Assembly (NCBI GenBank): GCA_009829735.1
Contig: CM020618.1
Location: 4,958,882-5,022,881 of the forward strand
Direction of reading: 5' to 3'
DNA length: 64,000 bases
Source of the DNA: Pyropia yezoensis
Taxonomy: Eukaryota > Rhodophyta > Bangiophyceae > Bangiales > Bangiaceae
Part shown: in pieces, positions 30,794 to 41,376 of the stretch
How positions within the stretch are numbered: the stretch's first letter is position 1
How the letters are laid out: every line of letters begins with the position of its first letter
Position numbers and translations under genes: made by a program
The notes under the pieces: model-generated
The model's database searches: none
Seen by the model: only the letters and a program-made list of their open reading frames with translations
Told to the model about the DNA's origin: nothing

Positions 30794-32400
30794 TCAGTGG
30801 GGCCCGTACGCGGCGTCGAGCCGATCGAAGGCGGCGCGGTGCAGGGTCCAGCTCGTCGTATCGTTCTCGCGAGAAAGTCTGTCGGCCCACTCGTTGAGCG
30901 CTGAGGACACGTGCTCCACGCGCAGGTCGATTTGCATCTCTTCGCACAACTCGTGGAGGTCCCGCATTTTGTTCATTAAAACGGGAGAGCGGGAAGAACC
31001 AGCGCGCATGACGCCGAGCGCCACGATCGAGTCCGTTCGTAGGCGGATGATCGAGCCGCGGGGGATGAGCTTGCGGAACGACTTGAGAGCGAGCGTCACC
31101 GCTCCCAGCCCAAGCAGTTGATGTGCAAGCCATTCCGGTCGACGCAGTGGTAGCCGCGCGCTTCCGACCCTTGGTCGATGACGGCTCCCCAGCCGACGCC
31201 ACTGGCACCCGTATCCAGCAGCATGGACGTTGCGCCCGGCCACAAAGGCCTACCGGTGGCGGCCTGGGTCTGCGGGGAGACCCACTAGTGTAGATCCTTG
31301 AGGGCTTGGCGGCCCAAGCGCACGTCGCCGCTGCCACGGTGCCTGTACTGCAAGGCCTTGTACAGGCTCCGTAGATGGTATCGCGCGGAGGGCACCGACA
31401 GCGTTGTTGATACGGCTGAGCCGCAGAAGCTGAGTAGAGACTTGAACGGAACCCAGTGCCTGTTGCTTGTGGCTCGTCGAGACAGGGCCGTGGCGGCGGC
31501 CACCAGCTTGTCCACCCGGTCTGGGGGAAGCAGAAAACGAGCCAGCTTGGTGTCGACCAGATGGCCAAGGAGGTGCACTTGGGTAGGCCCGTCGCGCTCG
31601 CCCTTGGTGGGGTGCATACGAAGCTTGAGCTCGCAAAACAGGCGCTCCACCAAGTGGTAGGCCGCGATGGCTTGGGCTCGTCTCGCCGGCTGCCCCGGCG
31701 GGGCGGGCGGCGCACCACCGAAGTCGTCGACGTAGGCCATCATACGGAACCCCAGCTCCCTCAGGTGCTGCACCACGAGCCGCATCACGTTGGTCCAAAT
31801 CATTGCGGCTGGTGCCAGCCCGAACGGCATGGTGATGGGCACGAAGAAGCGGCCGAGGCAGCAGAACGCGAGGTACTTGCGGTCCTCGGGCCGCACCATC
31901 AAATGGTGGTACGCATCCTTGATGTCCCAGAAAAGGTGAGCGTCTTGGGGACGCAGCGTCTGGGCGAGCTCGGGCATCGTCTCGTACTTGCAGCTGGCGG
32001 TGTCGATAAAGCCAATCTGGTGCTTGTAGTCGAGCACCGCCCGTGGCTTGTTGGCGGTATTGGCCACGAACGCCGAGCTGACGCAGACCAGCTGGGCGAC
32101 CTCGCGGGGGTCCGTGACCTCCAAGATGTACTTGTTGTCCAGCTCGCGCGCTATCTCGCTTATCATGAACGCGCGGTCGTCCTTGGTCAGCGGGTACTCC
32201 GCTGACACGAACGGGGTGGGAGCGGAGGTCCACTCGATGATCACGCCGTTCTTGATCGTGTCTGCGACCCACGCGGAAACGCCCAGCTGCAGCCAACGCG
32301 GCAGGGCGCCCCTCAAGGCCTCGTACACGGGCACCGGTGCGGAAGAGCTGGGCCGTGGCAGTCGCTTCCGGTGCGTGCGGCGGCGTTTGCCGCTGCGCTT
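30794..32400 (-). pseudogene. pol: reverse transcriptase and RNase H of the DIRS-like element
   Basis: The RT frame (to 31285) shows VLDYKHQIGFID, LFWDIKDAYHHLMV, MPFGLAPAAMIWTNVM and the catalytic YVDD at 31723-31734. It ends at a TAG right after QALKDLH, where DIRS-group RTs usually carry aromatic residues before the RNase H linker, so TGG to TAG is likely. RNase H follows in the same frame (LLDTGASGVGWGAVI), then needs one frameshift to continue with LRTDSIVALGVM and NEWADRLSREND. RT itself looks catalytically intact, but RT and RNase H cannot be made as one protein. The ATG is not identifiable. Confidence 0.75.
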
Positions 32401-32459
32401 GCTCTCTGGGCCTTGAGCCGCCTCGGGGGAGAGGCTGCCCTGACGCGGAAGCTCAAAAT

Positions 32460-33659
32460 TTAAGCGCGGCCTCCGCCGCGCCCGCGACCGCCGCCAGCGG
32501 CGCCGCCACCACGTCCCCCGCCGCCGCCCCGGCCGCCGCGCATCGCGTGTCCGCCACGTCCAGCGTTGCGGGCAGGAGAGCTGTTGCGGCCAGAGGCAGC
32601 GGCGCCAGCGTCTCGGCCGGCGCGCTTCAAGTAGGAGAACCCGCGCTCGGCTGCTCCAATCATGGCGGAGGCGTGCGTCTCTGCGCGGGCGACGCGCGAC
32701 AGGAAGCGTCGCGCGCCATCGCCGCGGAGGGAGTTGCGCGGGACGGTGTCGGCGTGAGCGAACGCGTCGGCAAGGTTCGGCTCGGACTGGCGCAGAGCAA
32801 GGTAGTCATACCTCGAGACGCCGAGGGCGTAGATGTGCCGCGTCGAGCTGACGACGTACTCGAGCTGCTCGTAGAGGGCGTCGACGGTGAGGTCGGTCGA
32901 GTGACGCGCGGCGAGGGCGTCGCTGTAGAGCTGCTCGAGCCACGCGAGGGAGCAGTACCAGTGACGGGCTTCGAGCTCGTCCCGGCTGCCGACAGGGAAG
33001 GTGGCAGTGTGGACGGGGTCGGCGGGGGTGAAGCACATGGGCATAATGTCGGGGCGCACGACGGCGCGGGGGATGTCGAACCCCTGGAGCCAGTCCGACG
33101 GCGTGTAGGACTTGCAGAAGTCAAACCCGTCGTCATAGGCTGCGGCGCCCTCGAGGTTGGTGCGCGCCCAGCGACCGCTGGGGCCGCCCCCGCCGCTGCT
33201 GCGACGGGCGAAGTGCCAGCTCCCGCCATCGTCCGAGTTGCCGCCGTCGCTCTCCGCATCGTCGGTATAGTCCCCAGGTGCGTCGGCGCCAAGAGGGGCG
33301 CCCCCGGGGATGGCCCCTCCGGCCGGGAGGGCCTGCCCCGCGCCGAGGGCGGCGGGGGCAACAGCGCCGGGGGAGAGCGTGCCCTCGTCTGCGCTTGCGC
33401 CGGCCGCGGCTGGGACGCCGTCAGCCGCCGCGCCGCCTCGACCGACAGCGCCTGCTGACGCTCAGCCACGGCCGCCCGCGTCAGCGGTGGCGGCGGCATC
33501 TCGGTCCGTGAGGTCGGCTTGCGCCGCCAGGAGAGCCGCCTGCGTCTGCGACAGGCCCGCCTCGGCCGCAGCCAGGCGGGCGCGCAATGCGGTCGGCATG
33601 TCAGACGCGGCGGCCGGCGCCCCTGAAGAGGGAGGGACGTCCGCAAGACCACCGTCCAT
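32460..33659 (-). pseudogene. gag: gag-like region of the DIRS-like element
   Basis: Starting from the ATG at 33659 (MDGGLADVPPSSGAP), a coiled-coil-like helix (LRARLAAAEAGLSQTQAAL) appears, then the frame stops at 33462. Coding resumes in other frames: AVAERQQALSVEAARRLTAS, then a long stretch from about 33257 to 32460 with DYTDDAESDGGNSDDGGSW, FCKSYTPSDWLQGFDIP, an alpha-helical core, and a C-terminal Gly/Arg-rich tail that could bind RNA. I read this as one Gag with at least one frameshift. No CCHC knuckle is present, which is normal for DIRS-group Gag. Confidence 0.55.
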
Positions 33660-33747
33660 CGTGCACCCCGTCGGCGGGGTGGAGCGTGCGTCATGTAGCC
33701 ACAGGCAGGGCCGGGGAGGGGGGTATGTTTCTTCGAGCGCGCGACGC

Positions 33748-34521
33748 AGCGCGAGAAGAAACGGACGCTGCCGGCCAAGACGGCCGGCGGCGGTCGCCCG
33801 ACCCACGCCGCTTAAGGCGGCTGGGTGGCTTGCGCGCCGCAGCCCGACTGTAGCACAATAGGAACCCGTCGCACGTCCACTCTCAGGGAACACTCACCAA
33901 GGGGGATCGGCACCAACGTCACCGGGAGGCCAAGGTTGCTGTCCTTGGAGCGCAAGCCGCGGGACCAAGATGGGGGCCCAAATGGGAGCGGTTTGTTGTT
34001 CTACCTTGGCCGGCGGTGGATTCGCCGCCGGCCCCCTCGTTATAAACCCTCGGAGACACTACTAACTACCCTCCACCCCAAGATGCAAGTCCCTCTGGTC
34101 ATACGTAACTTATAGATACCGTGACCAGTACGGACTCTCAAATTGAAAGCCAAGGATTAGAAGTAGCCCCCCCTAACACTAGGGTCACAATACGGCCAAC
34201 CATACCGCTACACCGACGCCCCCACGGGAGCCGGTGGGCGCAGGCCAAAGAAAGGTGCGCCGGTCCGTCCGCCGCCAGCGCGGGCACGGGCGCGCCACGC
34301 AAGCGGCCGCCGACCGACAGAAGAGGCGGCAAGCGCAGCAGCCCGGTGGGGACGCCACGGTGGAGCAGGGGCGCTACGGGCGCCGACAGGCGCCCATGCT
34401 GCGCGGGAGGAGCCGGTGGCGCCCCCTCCCGGTGCGTCGTACCGCCGAGGTGGCGAAGGCAGCAAACGCACGGGCGGAAGCGACGGGAAGACGTGGCGCA
34501 GCCACGGTCGCCCGTCGCGCC
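33748..34521 (-). repeat. 5'-side direct repeat of the tyrosine-recombinase element, twice interrupted
   Basis: It matches 28839-29220 closely, but is split by a solo A LTR (33849-34212) and then by B3 at 34522 just after cgtcgcgcc. Its missing end lies inverted at 45325-45407. Confidence 0.85.
33849..34212 (-). repeat. solo LTR of family A with target duplication
   Basis: It is a 364-bp LTR in minus orientation, matching the A1/A2 LTRs. It is flanked by the direct 5-mer ccgac at 33844-33848 and 34213-34217. The paralogous repeat at 28935-28939 has a single ccgac and no insert, confirming a 5-bp duplication and removal of the internal region by LTR-LTR recombination. Confidence 0.95.
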
Positions 34522-34990
34522 TGTGGCAAAAACCACGAGCACACACGGCACCCAAGTTGGGGCGGTGTGCCAGGGCTGCCTGCCGTGTCGGGGGAACCGG
34601 AAGAAGTGCAAGTCGCACACACTCTGTCCCTGTTGTGGGGCAAACCCCCCACGGACAAACAAGAAGATGGTGTGTGGTCCAACAGTTTCTTGGTCGGGAA
34701 GGGGACGCAGGGCCAAGCCCCGCTGTCCCTCCCCTTATCCCCCCAGGGTCCACTCAGAATCTCGCCACTCAGAATCTCCCACCCCAGCACCTGCCCACCG
34801 GGCCACACGAAAATTCAAGACGATAAATGCAGAAAACCCTCAAATCCAAGTTGGATTTACTACTAAGCTAACTATCCCAAACTTAGGGAATATGGACCCA
34901 AATGCAGGGGGAGGAACGGATCAGGCTAGTGGCCTGCCGCCCCTTGCATGGCACGTGTTGCCCCCCTACCTGGGGGTCAATACTGCCACA
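34522..34990 (-). repeat. 3' LTR of B3 (469 bp)
   Basis: TGTGGCA...TGCCACA as read on +. It differs from the 5' LTR of the same element at about nine positions by eye. The left flank gcgcc (34517-34521) belongs to the DIRS-like repeat. Confidence 0.95.
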
Positions 34991-35005
34991 CTCCCCTCTC
35001 CTCAG
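34991..35005 (-). promoter_or_regulatory. polypurine tract of B3
   Basis: On the minus strand the purine-rich ctgaggagaggggag directly precedes the 3' LTR. The same tract sits at 54301-54315 in B4. Confidence 0.75.
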
Positions 35006-35328
35006 TTCCGACCGACCCGGTCGGCCCTGTGAGGGGGTGCGTAAACGCCCGTCTCGGCGTTGGGGTCGCGACTTGCTGTCCCCCATCGAGTACGTAACAC
35101 GGATGTGGAGGCGGTCACGTTGACCGCCCCTCTCCTCAAGCTTGCCCACTCGGCAGCTTGCTCTCCTCAGTTCACACTTCACCATCACCACCACCTCCCC
35201 TTCACCTTCCACTGGGCGGCCCCACGCTGGGGAGGCCACCCGTATACCCACGATCCGAGTCCCCCTCAACTCGAGGCGGGTCTCGTGCTGCGATAGCCAG
35301 AGCGTCTCTCCCCAACTTGGGGAGAGCC
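35006..35328 (+). promoter_or_regulatory. leader of the opposite-strand ORF of B3
   Basis: This is the stretch between the polypurine tract and the start of the opposite-strand ORF. It is well conserved with B4 (53978-54300). It should hold the promoter or the 5' leader of that ORF. The frame is open from 35158, but the ATG at 35329 is preferred. Confidence 0.3.
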
Positions 35329-37272
35329 ATGGCGACTCCGGGAGTGGAGACGGACTTTCTTGACGAGCGCATGGAGGACACCTCCTACGGTGCAGCACCC
35401 GCCGGGACTTCCGGCGGGGGCTCCGCGATCGCTCCGGGGGATGGGACTCCCGCTTCACCCGGCTTTGGGTTGACGGCGGGGTCTCCCCCGGGGGCGGGAC
35501 AAGTTGTCCCGCGTGAGGCCTTGGGGCGGTGGTTTTACCCCGCTTGGCCTCTTTATGAGGAGGGGTTGACTGTTCTTCTCTGTGGCCGACTTGGCGCAGC
35601 GATGGGCCGGGTATGGGACCGCCTACGGGAGAAGTATCCCCGTAGGGTCGGGTTACCGGCCGGCTTCAGGACGGACCAGTTTGCCTTCCTGGACGACGAG
35701 GAGGTTGAAGACGTCCAACGTGCCAAGGCCATGGTGGACCGCGGGGGAACTATCCCGGGTCCCGGCGACTTGCCGACCTTTACTTGGGACGCGGTGGCTA
35801 CTCGCCCCCCGTACCTCCACGAGGCCGATCCGCACACTCATCACTTTGATGTGCGGATGGAGAAAGACTTCCGGCGAGGTCCCTACTTGGTGACCTCGGC
35901 TCAACTTGAGTTTCCTCAACAGTCTGCTGCCAGTAAGGAGCAGTACTATCCGAAGAAGCCCGAGTGGTGGCCTCAAGTTGAGGTCCCCTACGGGTTCCCG
36001 GCGTTGCTGCCACGGTTGCTTGACCACTTCGGCTCCGTCATGTTGACGGCTGGCCCTGATCACCTGGTGTGGGCCATGTTGGCCACCCAGTGGCTCCTCG
36101 AGGTCATGTCGACCTGGGTGTCTTGTGTTCAGCGGCGGGGGATGCTCTGGCATCTCCCCCTCCGGCTCATCCAAGGTTTGGAACAGCTCACCCCTCAGCT
36201 AGTTGCTGAGGGGTGCTCATCAGGACAACTCACTCTACTTGAGGAGATGCTCCGGCTCCACAAGTTTATCGAGTGGGAGAGCATTGAGCACAAGTTGCGC
36301 CGCCCCACTCGTGGGCCCAAGGACGATGGCGCACTTCGCCAGTTCGTGTGGGTCGCTCGTGAACTTCACGACGGCCGTGTGGTCCTACGAGAGGGGTTGG
36401 GCATCGGGGACTACCCGTATGCCCCGGGGGTGGATCGCCACACTGCGCCACCCCCGGACAAGCCCATAGTTATGGCTGTGCCCTCATATGATGACCATAT
36501 GACTCAACCTACTGCGGGGGCCCCAAGTCGGGGTCGCAGTTACACCCGGGTACCGCCACCTCGGCGGGCCCCTCCGCTTCCTCCTGTTCCTTTCCAACCT
36601 CACGGGAACATCCCGATCAGCGTGGCCGTGGAGTCTTCCACCCCGGTGTCCCCCAACTTGGGGGCCACCCTCCTGACGGTATACCCCAAGTTGGTGTTGC
36701 CGCCCACGCCTCTAACCTCAGAGATGATGATCACCACGTTGGTGCGCACCATTTCCTGGTTGGCCGCGTCGACCGCAACCCTTCAAAGTTCCGAGACTCC
36801 TCAACTTGAGGAGCGCGTTCGTACTGCAGTGGCGACCGCGAGTTGCGAGTCGGTGGCGGAGTTTATGACAGCCGAGTTGGCTCGCATTGAGGCTATTATG
36901 CCCCAGCCAGCCCCACTTGGGCGTGGCAAACGTCGCGCGAGCCGGGCATACTCGCCTCCTCGCCGTCGTCGCCGATACTCGCGGCGCTCTCCCTCCGTGT
37001 CGGAAGACGAGTTGTCTTACTCCGTTTCGGAGTCCTCTACCCCGTCGGAGACGGAGTCTGTCCAGCGTCTGCGTCGCAAACTTGCGCGCAAGACCAGGCA
37101 GAAGAGTAGCCACGGTCGGCGCCACTTGCGCGACCGTGCAGGGCGCGACGGTTCCGACTTGGAGCCGCCGCCCCTTCCAACGAGTGGAGACCGTTATCGG
37201 CGTGGGTCTCGCCGCTCGCCTCCACGTGAGGGCGAGGGCCGTGGAGTGGGGGAGTCTAGCATGCGTGCCTAG
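35329..37272 (+). CDS. opposite-strand ORF of family B (647 aa, function unknown), B3 copy
   Basis: An intact ORF reads against the element between pol and the 3' LTR. I start at ATG 35329 (MATPGVETDFLDERMED), matching the acidic start of the family A protein. Layout: Gly/Ser/Pro-rich acidic start (1-60), globular helical core (about 65-330) with VEVPYGFPALLPRLLDHFGS and RRGMLWHLPLRLIQGLEQLT near 270, Pro-rich linker (370-450), a second helical segment (465-525), and an Arg/Ser-rich tail (530-647, PPRRRRRYSRRSPS). The tail resembles nucleic-acid-binding or nuclear RS regions. It differs from the B4 protein at only a few positions. No enzyme motif is seen. It ends in TAG, 111 bp from the converging pol stop. 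Confidence 0.8.
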   Translation: MATPGVETDFLDERMEDTSYGAAPAGTSGGGSAIAPGDGTPASPGFGLTAGSPPGAGQVVPREALGRWFYPAWPLYEEGLTVLLCGRLGAAMGRVWDRLREKYPRRVGLPAGFRTDQFAFLDDEEVEDVQRAKAMVDRGGTIPGPGDLPTFTWDAVATRPPYLHEADPHTHHFDVRMEKDFRRGPYLVTSAQLEFPQQSAASKEQYYPKKPEWWPQVEVPYGFPALLPRLLDHFGSVMLTAGPDHLVWAMLATQWLLEVMSTWVSCVQRRGMLWHLPLRLIQGLEQLTPQLVAEGCSSGQLTLLEEMLRLHKFIEWESIEHKLRRPTRGPKDDGALRQFVWVARELHDGRVVLREGLGIGDYPYAPGVDRHTAPPPDKPIVMAVPSYDDHMTQPTAGAPSRGRSYTRVPPPRRAPPLPPVPFQPHGNIPISVAVESSTPVSPNLGATLLTVYPKLVLPPTPLTSEMMITTLVRTISWLAASTATLQSSETPQLEERVRTAVATASCESVAEFMTAELARIEAIMPQPAPLGRGKRRASRAYSPPRRRRRYSRRSPSVSEDELSYSVSESSTPSETESVQRLRRKLARKTRQKSSHGRRHLRDRAGRDGSDLEPPPLPTSGDRYRRGSRRSPPREGEGRGVGESSMRA

Positions 37273-37379
37273 TTGGCAGCTGCCTGTGTTGTGAGAGTGT
37301 GAGGGTTAGGGCTGTAGTTAAAAGCCACTCTGCGTACCACTTCGACTTGAAGCACTCTCGTGGCACTGTTGCTCGGCCT

Positions 37380-37396
37380 TCCCTCACGTTGAGGGA
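37380..37396. terminator. hairpin in the convergent gap of B3
   Basis: tccctca and tgaggga form a 7-bp stem around cgt, right at the last codons of pol (stop 37384-37386). It is the counterpart of the longer 11-bp hairpin of B4 at 51906-51930. Confidence 0.45.
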
Positions 37397-40300
37397 GGTC
37401 TGTTAGGGTCTATCTCATTCCGGGCACAGTACGCCCGGACCTTCTCAGCGGGAAGGTCCTCCACATACTCCCACGTATCATCCTTGGCTTTGTAGCCAAA
37501 CCAACGCACCCTCAACATGAGGCGGTCAGTGTCTTCATCCCATCCGTGGTCGATGAACTTATCGAACACGTACTCCTGCGGGCCCTGTTTGGCCGCAGGC
37601 AGTGAGGGGAGGCGCCACGACTCCAACGCACGTGCCCAAGCTGGGTCGCCTGCAGGCGGTGGTGCAACTTTGACCACGTCCTGTCCGTTCACTGTGCGGA
37701 CCCCATCGTCACTTTCGATGGTAAAGCGCCGCCCATCAGTACGAAGGACCTGGTACGGTCCCTTCGTCTGGAATACCAGCTTACCCCCAGTTGGGGTGTG
37801 CGAGTGTACCAGCACCCAGTCACCCTGCTCGGGGACATGTTTGGCATTGCGCACCTTTTTGTCAAAGGTACGCTTGTAGCGCTTTTGTGCTTTGTCCATC
37901 TCAGCCCTGACTTTAGGGATGAGGTGTTCCAGCCTAGCAGCGAACTCCGCCTTACTCTCAGTAGGAGTAGGCGTACTGCCACTACCCTCCCCAGTTAAGA
38001 GCGACCGCCGCACGGCAATAGACCGCACACGACGGGGGGTCACAAAAGCGAGGGGTACTTCCCCTGTAGATGAGTGAACCTGCGAATTGTAGGCAGTAGT
38101 AAGGATAGAAATGTATTGGTCCCACGTCTTTACGTGCTCACTCACATAGTGGCGCAGCTGCCTAACAATAGTTTTGTTGAAGCGCTCCACCTGCCCATTA
38201 GTTTGTGGGTGGTAGGGGGTGGCATAGTTTGCCTTAACCCCCAACATATCCAGCACTCCCTGAAACAGTACAGACGCAAATTGCGGTCCATTGTCCGATA
38301 GTGTACTATCTGGGATGCCATACGCGGCAACCCAGTGATCTAGGAAGGCTGACACGACCGACATGGCCGTGATCTCTGCCAGTGGGATCGCTCGCGTAAG
38401 TTTCGTGAAGCGGTCACAGATGACCAGGAGGTACTGGTTGCCTTCCTCGGTCACTGGCAGTGGCCCAAGGATGTCCATCGCCAACGCGGCGAAGGGCTCC
38501 TTGGCCGGGAACAATAGCATAGCCGTACTAGGCCGCCGTTCCATCAGACGGTTCTGTGCACAACTTGTGCAGGCAGCCACCCAACTGTAGATGTTCACCA
38601 CCATGGACGGCCAGTAGTACCTGGTCCTCAGGGTCTGGTACAGTTTACTAGACCCCAGGTGTCCAACCGTGGGAGCGTTGTGCTCCCTCTCAAGGATACT
38701 GTCCTTGAGGGATGCGGGGACGACAAGTTGTTCAGTCCCTTGGAATACACCCCTCCTCATGAGGAGGCCATCGTCTCCCAGAAAGGAACGCGTCTCCACC
38801 ACTGTATCCAGTGTATCCCTCTGCGACTTGCAGAAGGGATCCTCGGCCTGGGCCTTCACCACCTCGTCCAGGGACAGGGGCAAGTACATCTTGTTCCCTG
38901 GCGCCTCGGGGTTCAACGCCTGACCCGAGCGCGTGACTACCCCCACGATGGGGATGTCCTCATCGACTGGGGTAGTGTCCAGCCCCTCGGTTGGTACCCG
39001 AGAGAGGCCATCGGCAAGGGCATGTTGCCTGCCAGGTCGGTACTCAATATCAAAGTTGAAGGGTGCCAGTCGCACCCTCCACCGGTTGAGACGAGTGTTT
39101 GTACAGTCCGTCTTGAAGATGAACTGCAACGCGCGGTGGTCACAGCGGATGAGGAACTTCTCACCCTCTAGGTAGTGACGGAGTGACGTCACCGCCCATA
39201 CCACTGCGAGTCCTTCCAACTCGGTGACTCCGTAGTTCTTCTCGGCCGAGTTCAGCCCCTTACTGAAGTATCCCACCGGCAAGTACTCCTTGTCCGGCTG
39301 CTGCTGAAGCAACACACAACCAAGTTGGTCGTAGCTAGCGTCCACATCCAGGATGTAGTGGCCTCCCAACCTGGGAAAAGCCAAGATGGGGGGCTTCAGC
39401 AGAAGGTCCCGAAGAGTCTCAAAGGATTCCTGCTCCACCCGACTTGGGGGAGGCAGGTTCTTCGGTAGCGTTGAGCTCACTAGCTCATTCAACGGCTTCG
39501 CCACCTTGGCTAAGCCCTTGGTGAAACGTCGGTACACGTTACACATCCCGAGGAAGCTCCTCATCTGGGTGTGGGTCCGGGGGTACTGAGCCTTACGAAT
39601 GGCCCTCAAGTTCTTCTCGTTAACACTGAGACGCCCCGGACGGACAACATGTCCCAAGTACTCCACCTCTTGAGTGAAGAGGTGGCACTTACTCGCCTTC
39701 AGTGACACACTGGCGTTAGCAAGTAGCTTGTACACCTGGCCAAGATGGCCAATGTGTTCCTCCGGACTTCGGGAGAACACAATGATATTGTCTAGGTACA
39801 CGAGACAGATCTGCCACCGTACTCCGGCCAGAACCATGCCCATAGCGCGCTAGAAAGTTGCCGGCGCGTTACACAGTCCAAACGGTAGTCGCTTGCACTG
39901 GTAGGTGCCACAGTGACAGGTAAAGGTAGTTTTATGCCTGTCCTCCGGGGCAATGGGAATTTGCCAGTACCCCGCGTTACAGTCCAGGGTAGAGAACACG
40001 CTTGCCTCCCCCAGAGAGTCAAGACAGTCATCCATCCTAGGTAGGGGATAACTGTCCTTCACCGTGCTCTCGTTGAGCTTACGGTAGTCGATACAAAACC
40101 GGGGGGTCCCATCAACTTTGGGGACGATAACCACCGGACTCGCCCACTCGGCGTTGCTGGCCTCGATCACATCGAGGGCCTCCACGCGAGCGACTTGCTC
40201 CTTAACGAGGGCCCTTGAACGGGGTCCTCCCCTATACGGTTGTTGGCGTATAGGGGGTGCACCGGGCTTCAACTCGATCCGGTGTTGGGTAGCTCTCATG

Positions 40301-41367
40301 AGTCCCAATTGACCATCCCACAACTTGTGATATTGGTCCAAGAGGCGTTCAACTTGAACCCTCAACCTGGGAGGAACACCCTCCATGTTCACATGGGGCC
40401 GAGGAGAGGCGGCCGACTTGGCTTGATGCTTCTCCTCTCCGGACTTCGGGTCGCTACTTGCGCCCGCGTTGAGGGTGACCACTACTACCGGTCCCTCGTG
40501 TTGGTCGATATAGCCGAACTTGGCTCACGACTTGAAGTACTGGGGCGACGAGCTCAGGTTCATCACCTGTATCCTCCACGGGACTCCGGCTTTGGAGTCC
40601 ATCGTGCCAAGGGCAACATGCACTTGGTGCTTGCGAGCAAGACGGGGGTAAGGGTGCACCGACCCGTTCCCCGTGAAATCAGTTACAACGTCAACGTGCG
40701 CCACCGAGTTGGGGGGCAACGTGACTTTACGGGCTAAACGCAGGGTAGCAGTAAACCCTTCCCTCACAGAGCAAACAGGCTTCGACTGTGAGACTGTCAC
40801 AGGAGCCACAGACTTTCCCTTACCAAGGATGGGGATAGTCTCCCCAGTCATCAACTTGACCCAGTACTCGGGGCCACAAATCAAAGGCACTTGTGTAACA
40901 ACATGAGGGGTACCCAGAAGCAGGGGTACCGATATATTCTCAACTACATCATAGGTCACGTCGACCTCATGGGTCCCCAACCTAGTTGGTAGGGTCACGG
41001 CACCAACGATGGGAAGTACCCCACCATTGATGTCAATCATATGGTCAACCTTAGACTTCCAGCGTTGGAGCTTCACCTCCTTTGGTAATAGCGACTTGCG
41101 TATCAAGTAGGCTCCTGACCCAGTATCAAGTACGATACAGGCTCAACAGGCGCGGCCGGAGGCAGGTTGCACCCGTCCAGCCACCTGGAAGTTCTCACCC
41201 GTCAGCACCGCGATGACCCGACGTGGGTTTACGTTCTTGGGGAGTCCTACCCGAGGTGGGCGGACTCCCTTAGGTCGCCGCAGTATTCGGCACTGTTGGT
41301 TCATCCTCTTGGCCCACATGGCCGAGGCTGCCGTTGTGAGCTTCGGACGACCAGCCCCAACGGTCAT
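37384..41367 (-). pseudogene. pol: pol of B3 (protease, RT, RNase H, integrase, chromodomain)
   Basis: One frame of about 1,327 codons with three stops. The TGA before LDTGSG (41143-41145) and the TGA after protease (40525-40527, shared with B1 and B2) precede the TAG in RT at ATF-stop-RAM (39850-39852). After the TAG it is open for 819 residues: the rest of RT with YLDN (39787-39798), RNase H (DVDASYDQLG, ELEGLAVVWA, CDHRALQF), integrase zinc finger (H-H-C-C, ending CTSCAQNR), catalytic core (MDILGPLPV, TLSDNGPQFA, NGQVERFNKT), and a C-terminal chromodomain (LRVRWFGYKAKDDTWEYVED). It starts in the -1 frame from gag at an ATGA overlap. The integrase half is well kept while the protease-RT half is broken. 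Confidence 0.88.
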
Positions 41368-41376
41368 TCGTTTCCC
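41340..41376 (-). promoter_or_regulatory. -1 ribosomal frameshift signal at the gag/pol junction of B3
   Basis: In the gag frame G GGA AAC (41370-41376) fits X XXY YYZ. The gag stop is two codons on, and pol is in the -1 frame and open through the overlap. Downstream CCGTTG can pair with CAACGG after a six-base spacer. Confidence 0.65.

Larger units (their letters stand above)
28447..34521 (-). mobile_element. DIRS/Ngaro-like tyrosine-recombinase retroelement, degraded
   Basis: The minus-strand order is gag-like, RT, RNase H, tyrosine recombinase, which is the DIRS-group layout. There is no integrase and no LTR. About 490-bp direct repeats flank it: 28839-29327 and the interrupted copy 33748-34521. 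The outer end of the right repeat has been moved to 45325-45407 in inverted orientation. A short second repeat (aggaagcagcccgggg) occurs at 28447 and 29334. That is compatible with the split direct repeats (A1-ORFs-B1-A2-B2) of Ngaro/PAT-type elements. Element ends are approximate. Confidence 0.75.

Noticed and set aside
29301-31718. A single 805-codon minus-strand protein
   Set aside because: Only the C-terminal ~345 residues are a recombinase. The N-terminal part is an off-frame reading of the RT and RNase H sequence.
35329-37272. Envelope-like gene in the position between pol and the 3' LTR
   Set aside because: It is on the opposite strand and shows no signal peptide, transmembrane segment or furin-type site. 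The tail is Arg/Ser-rich instead.
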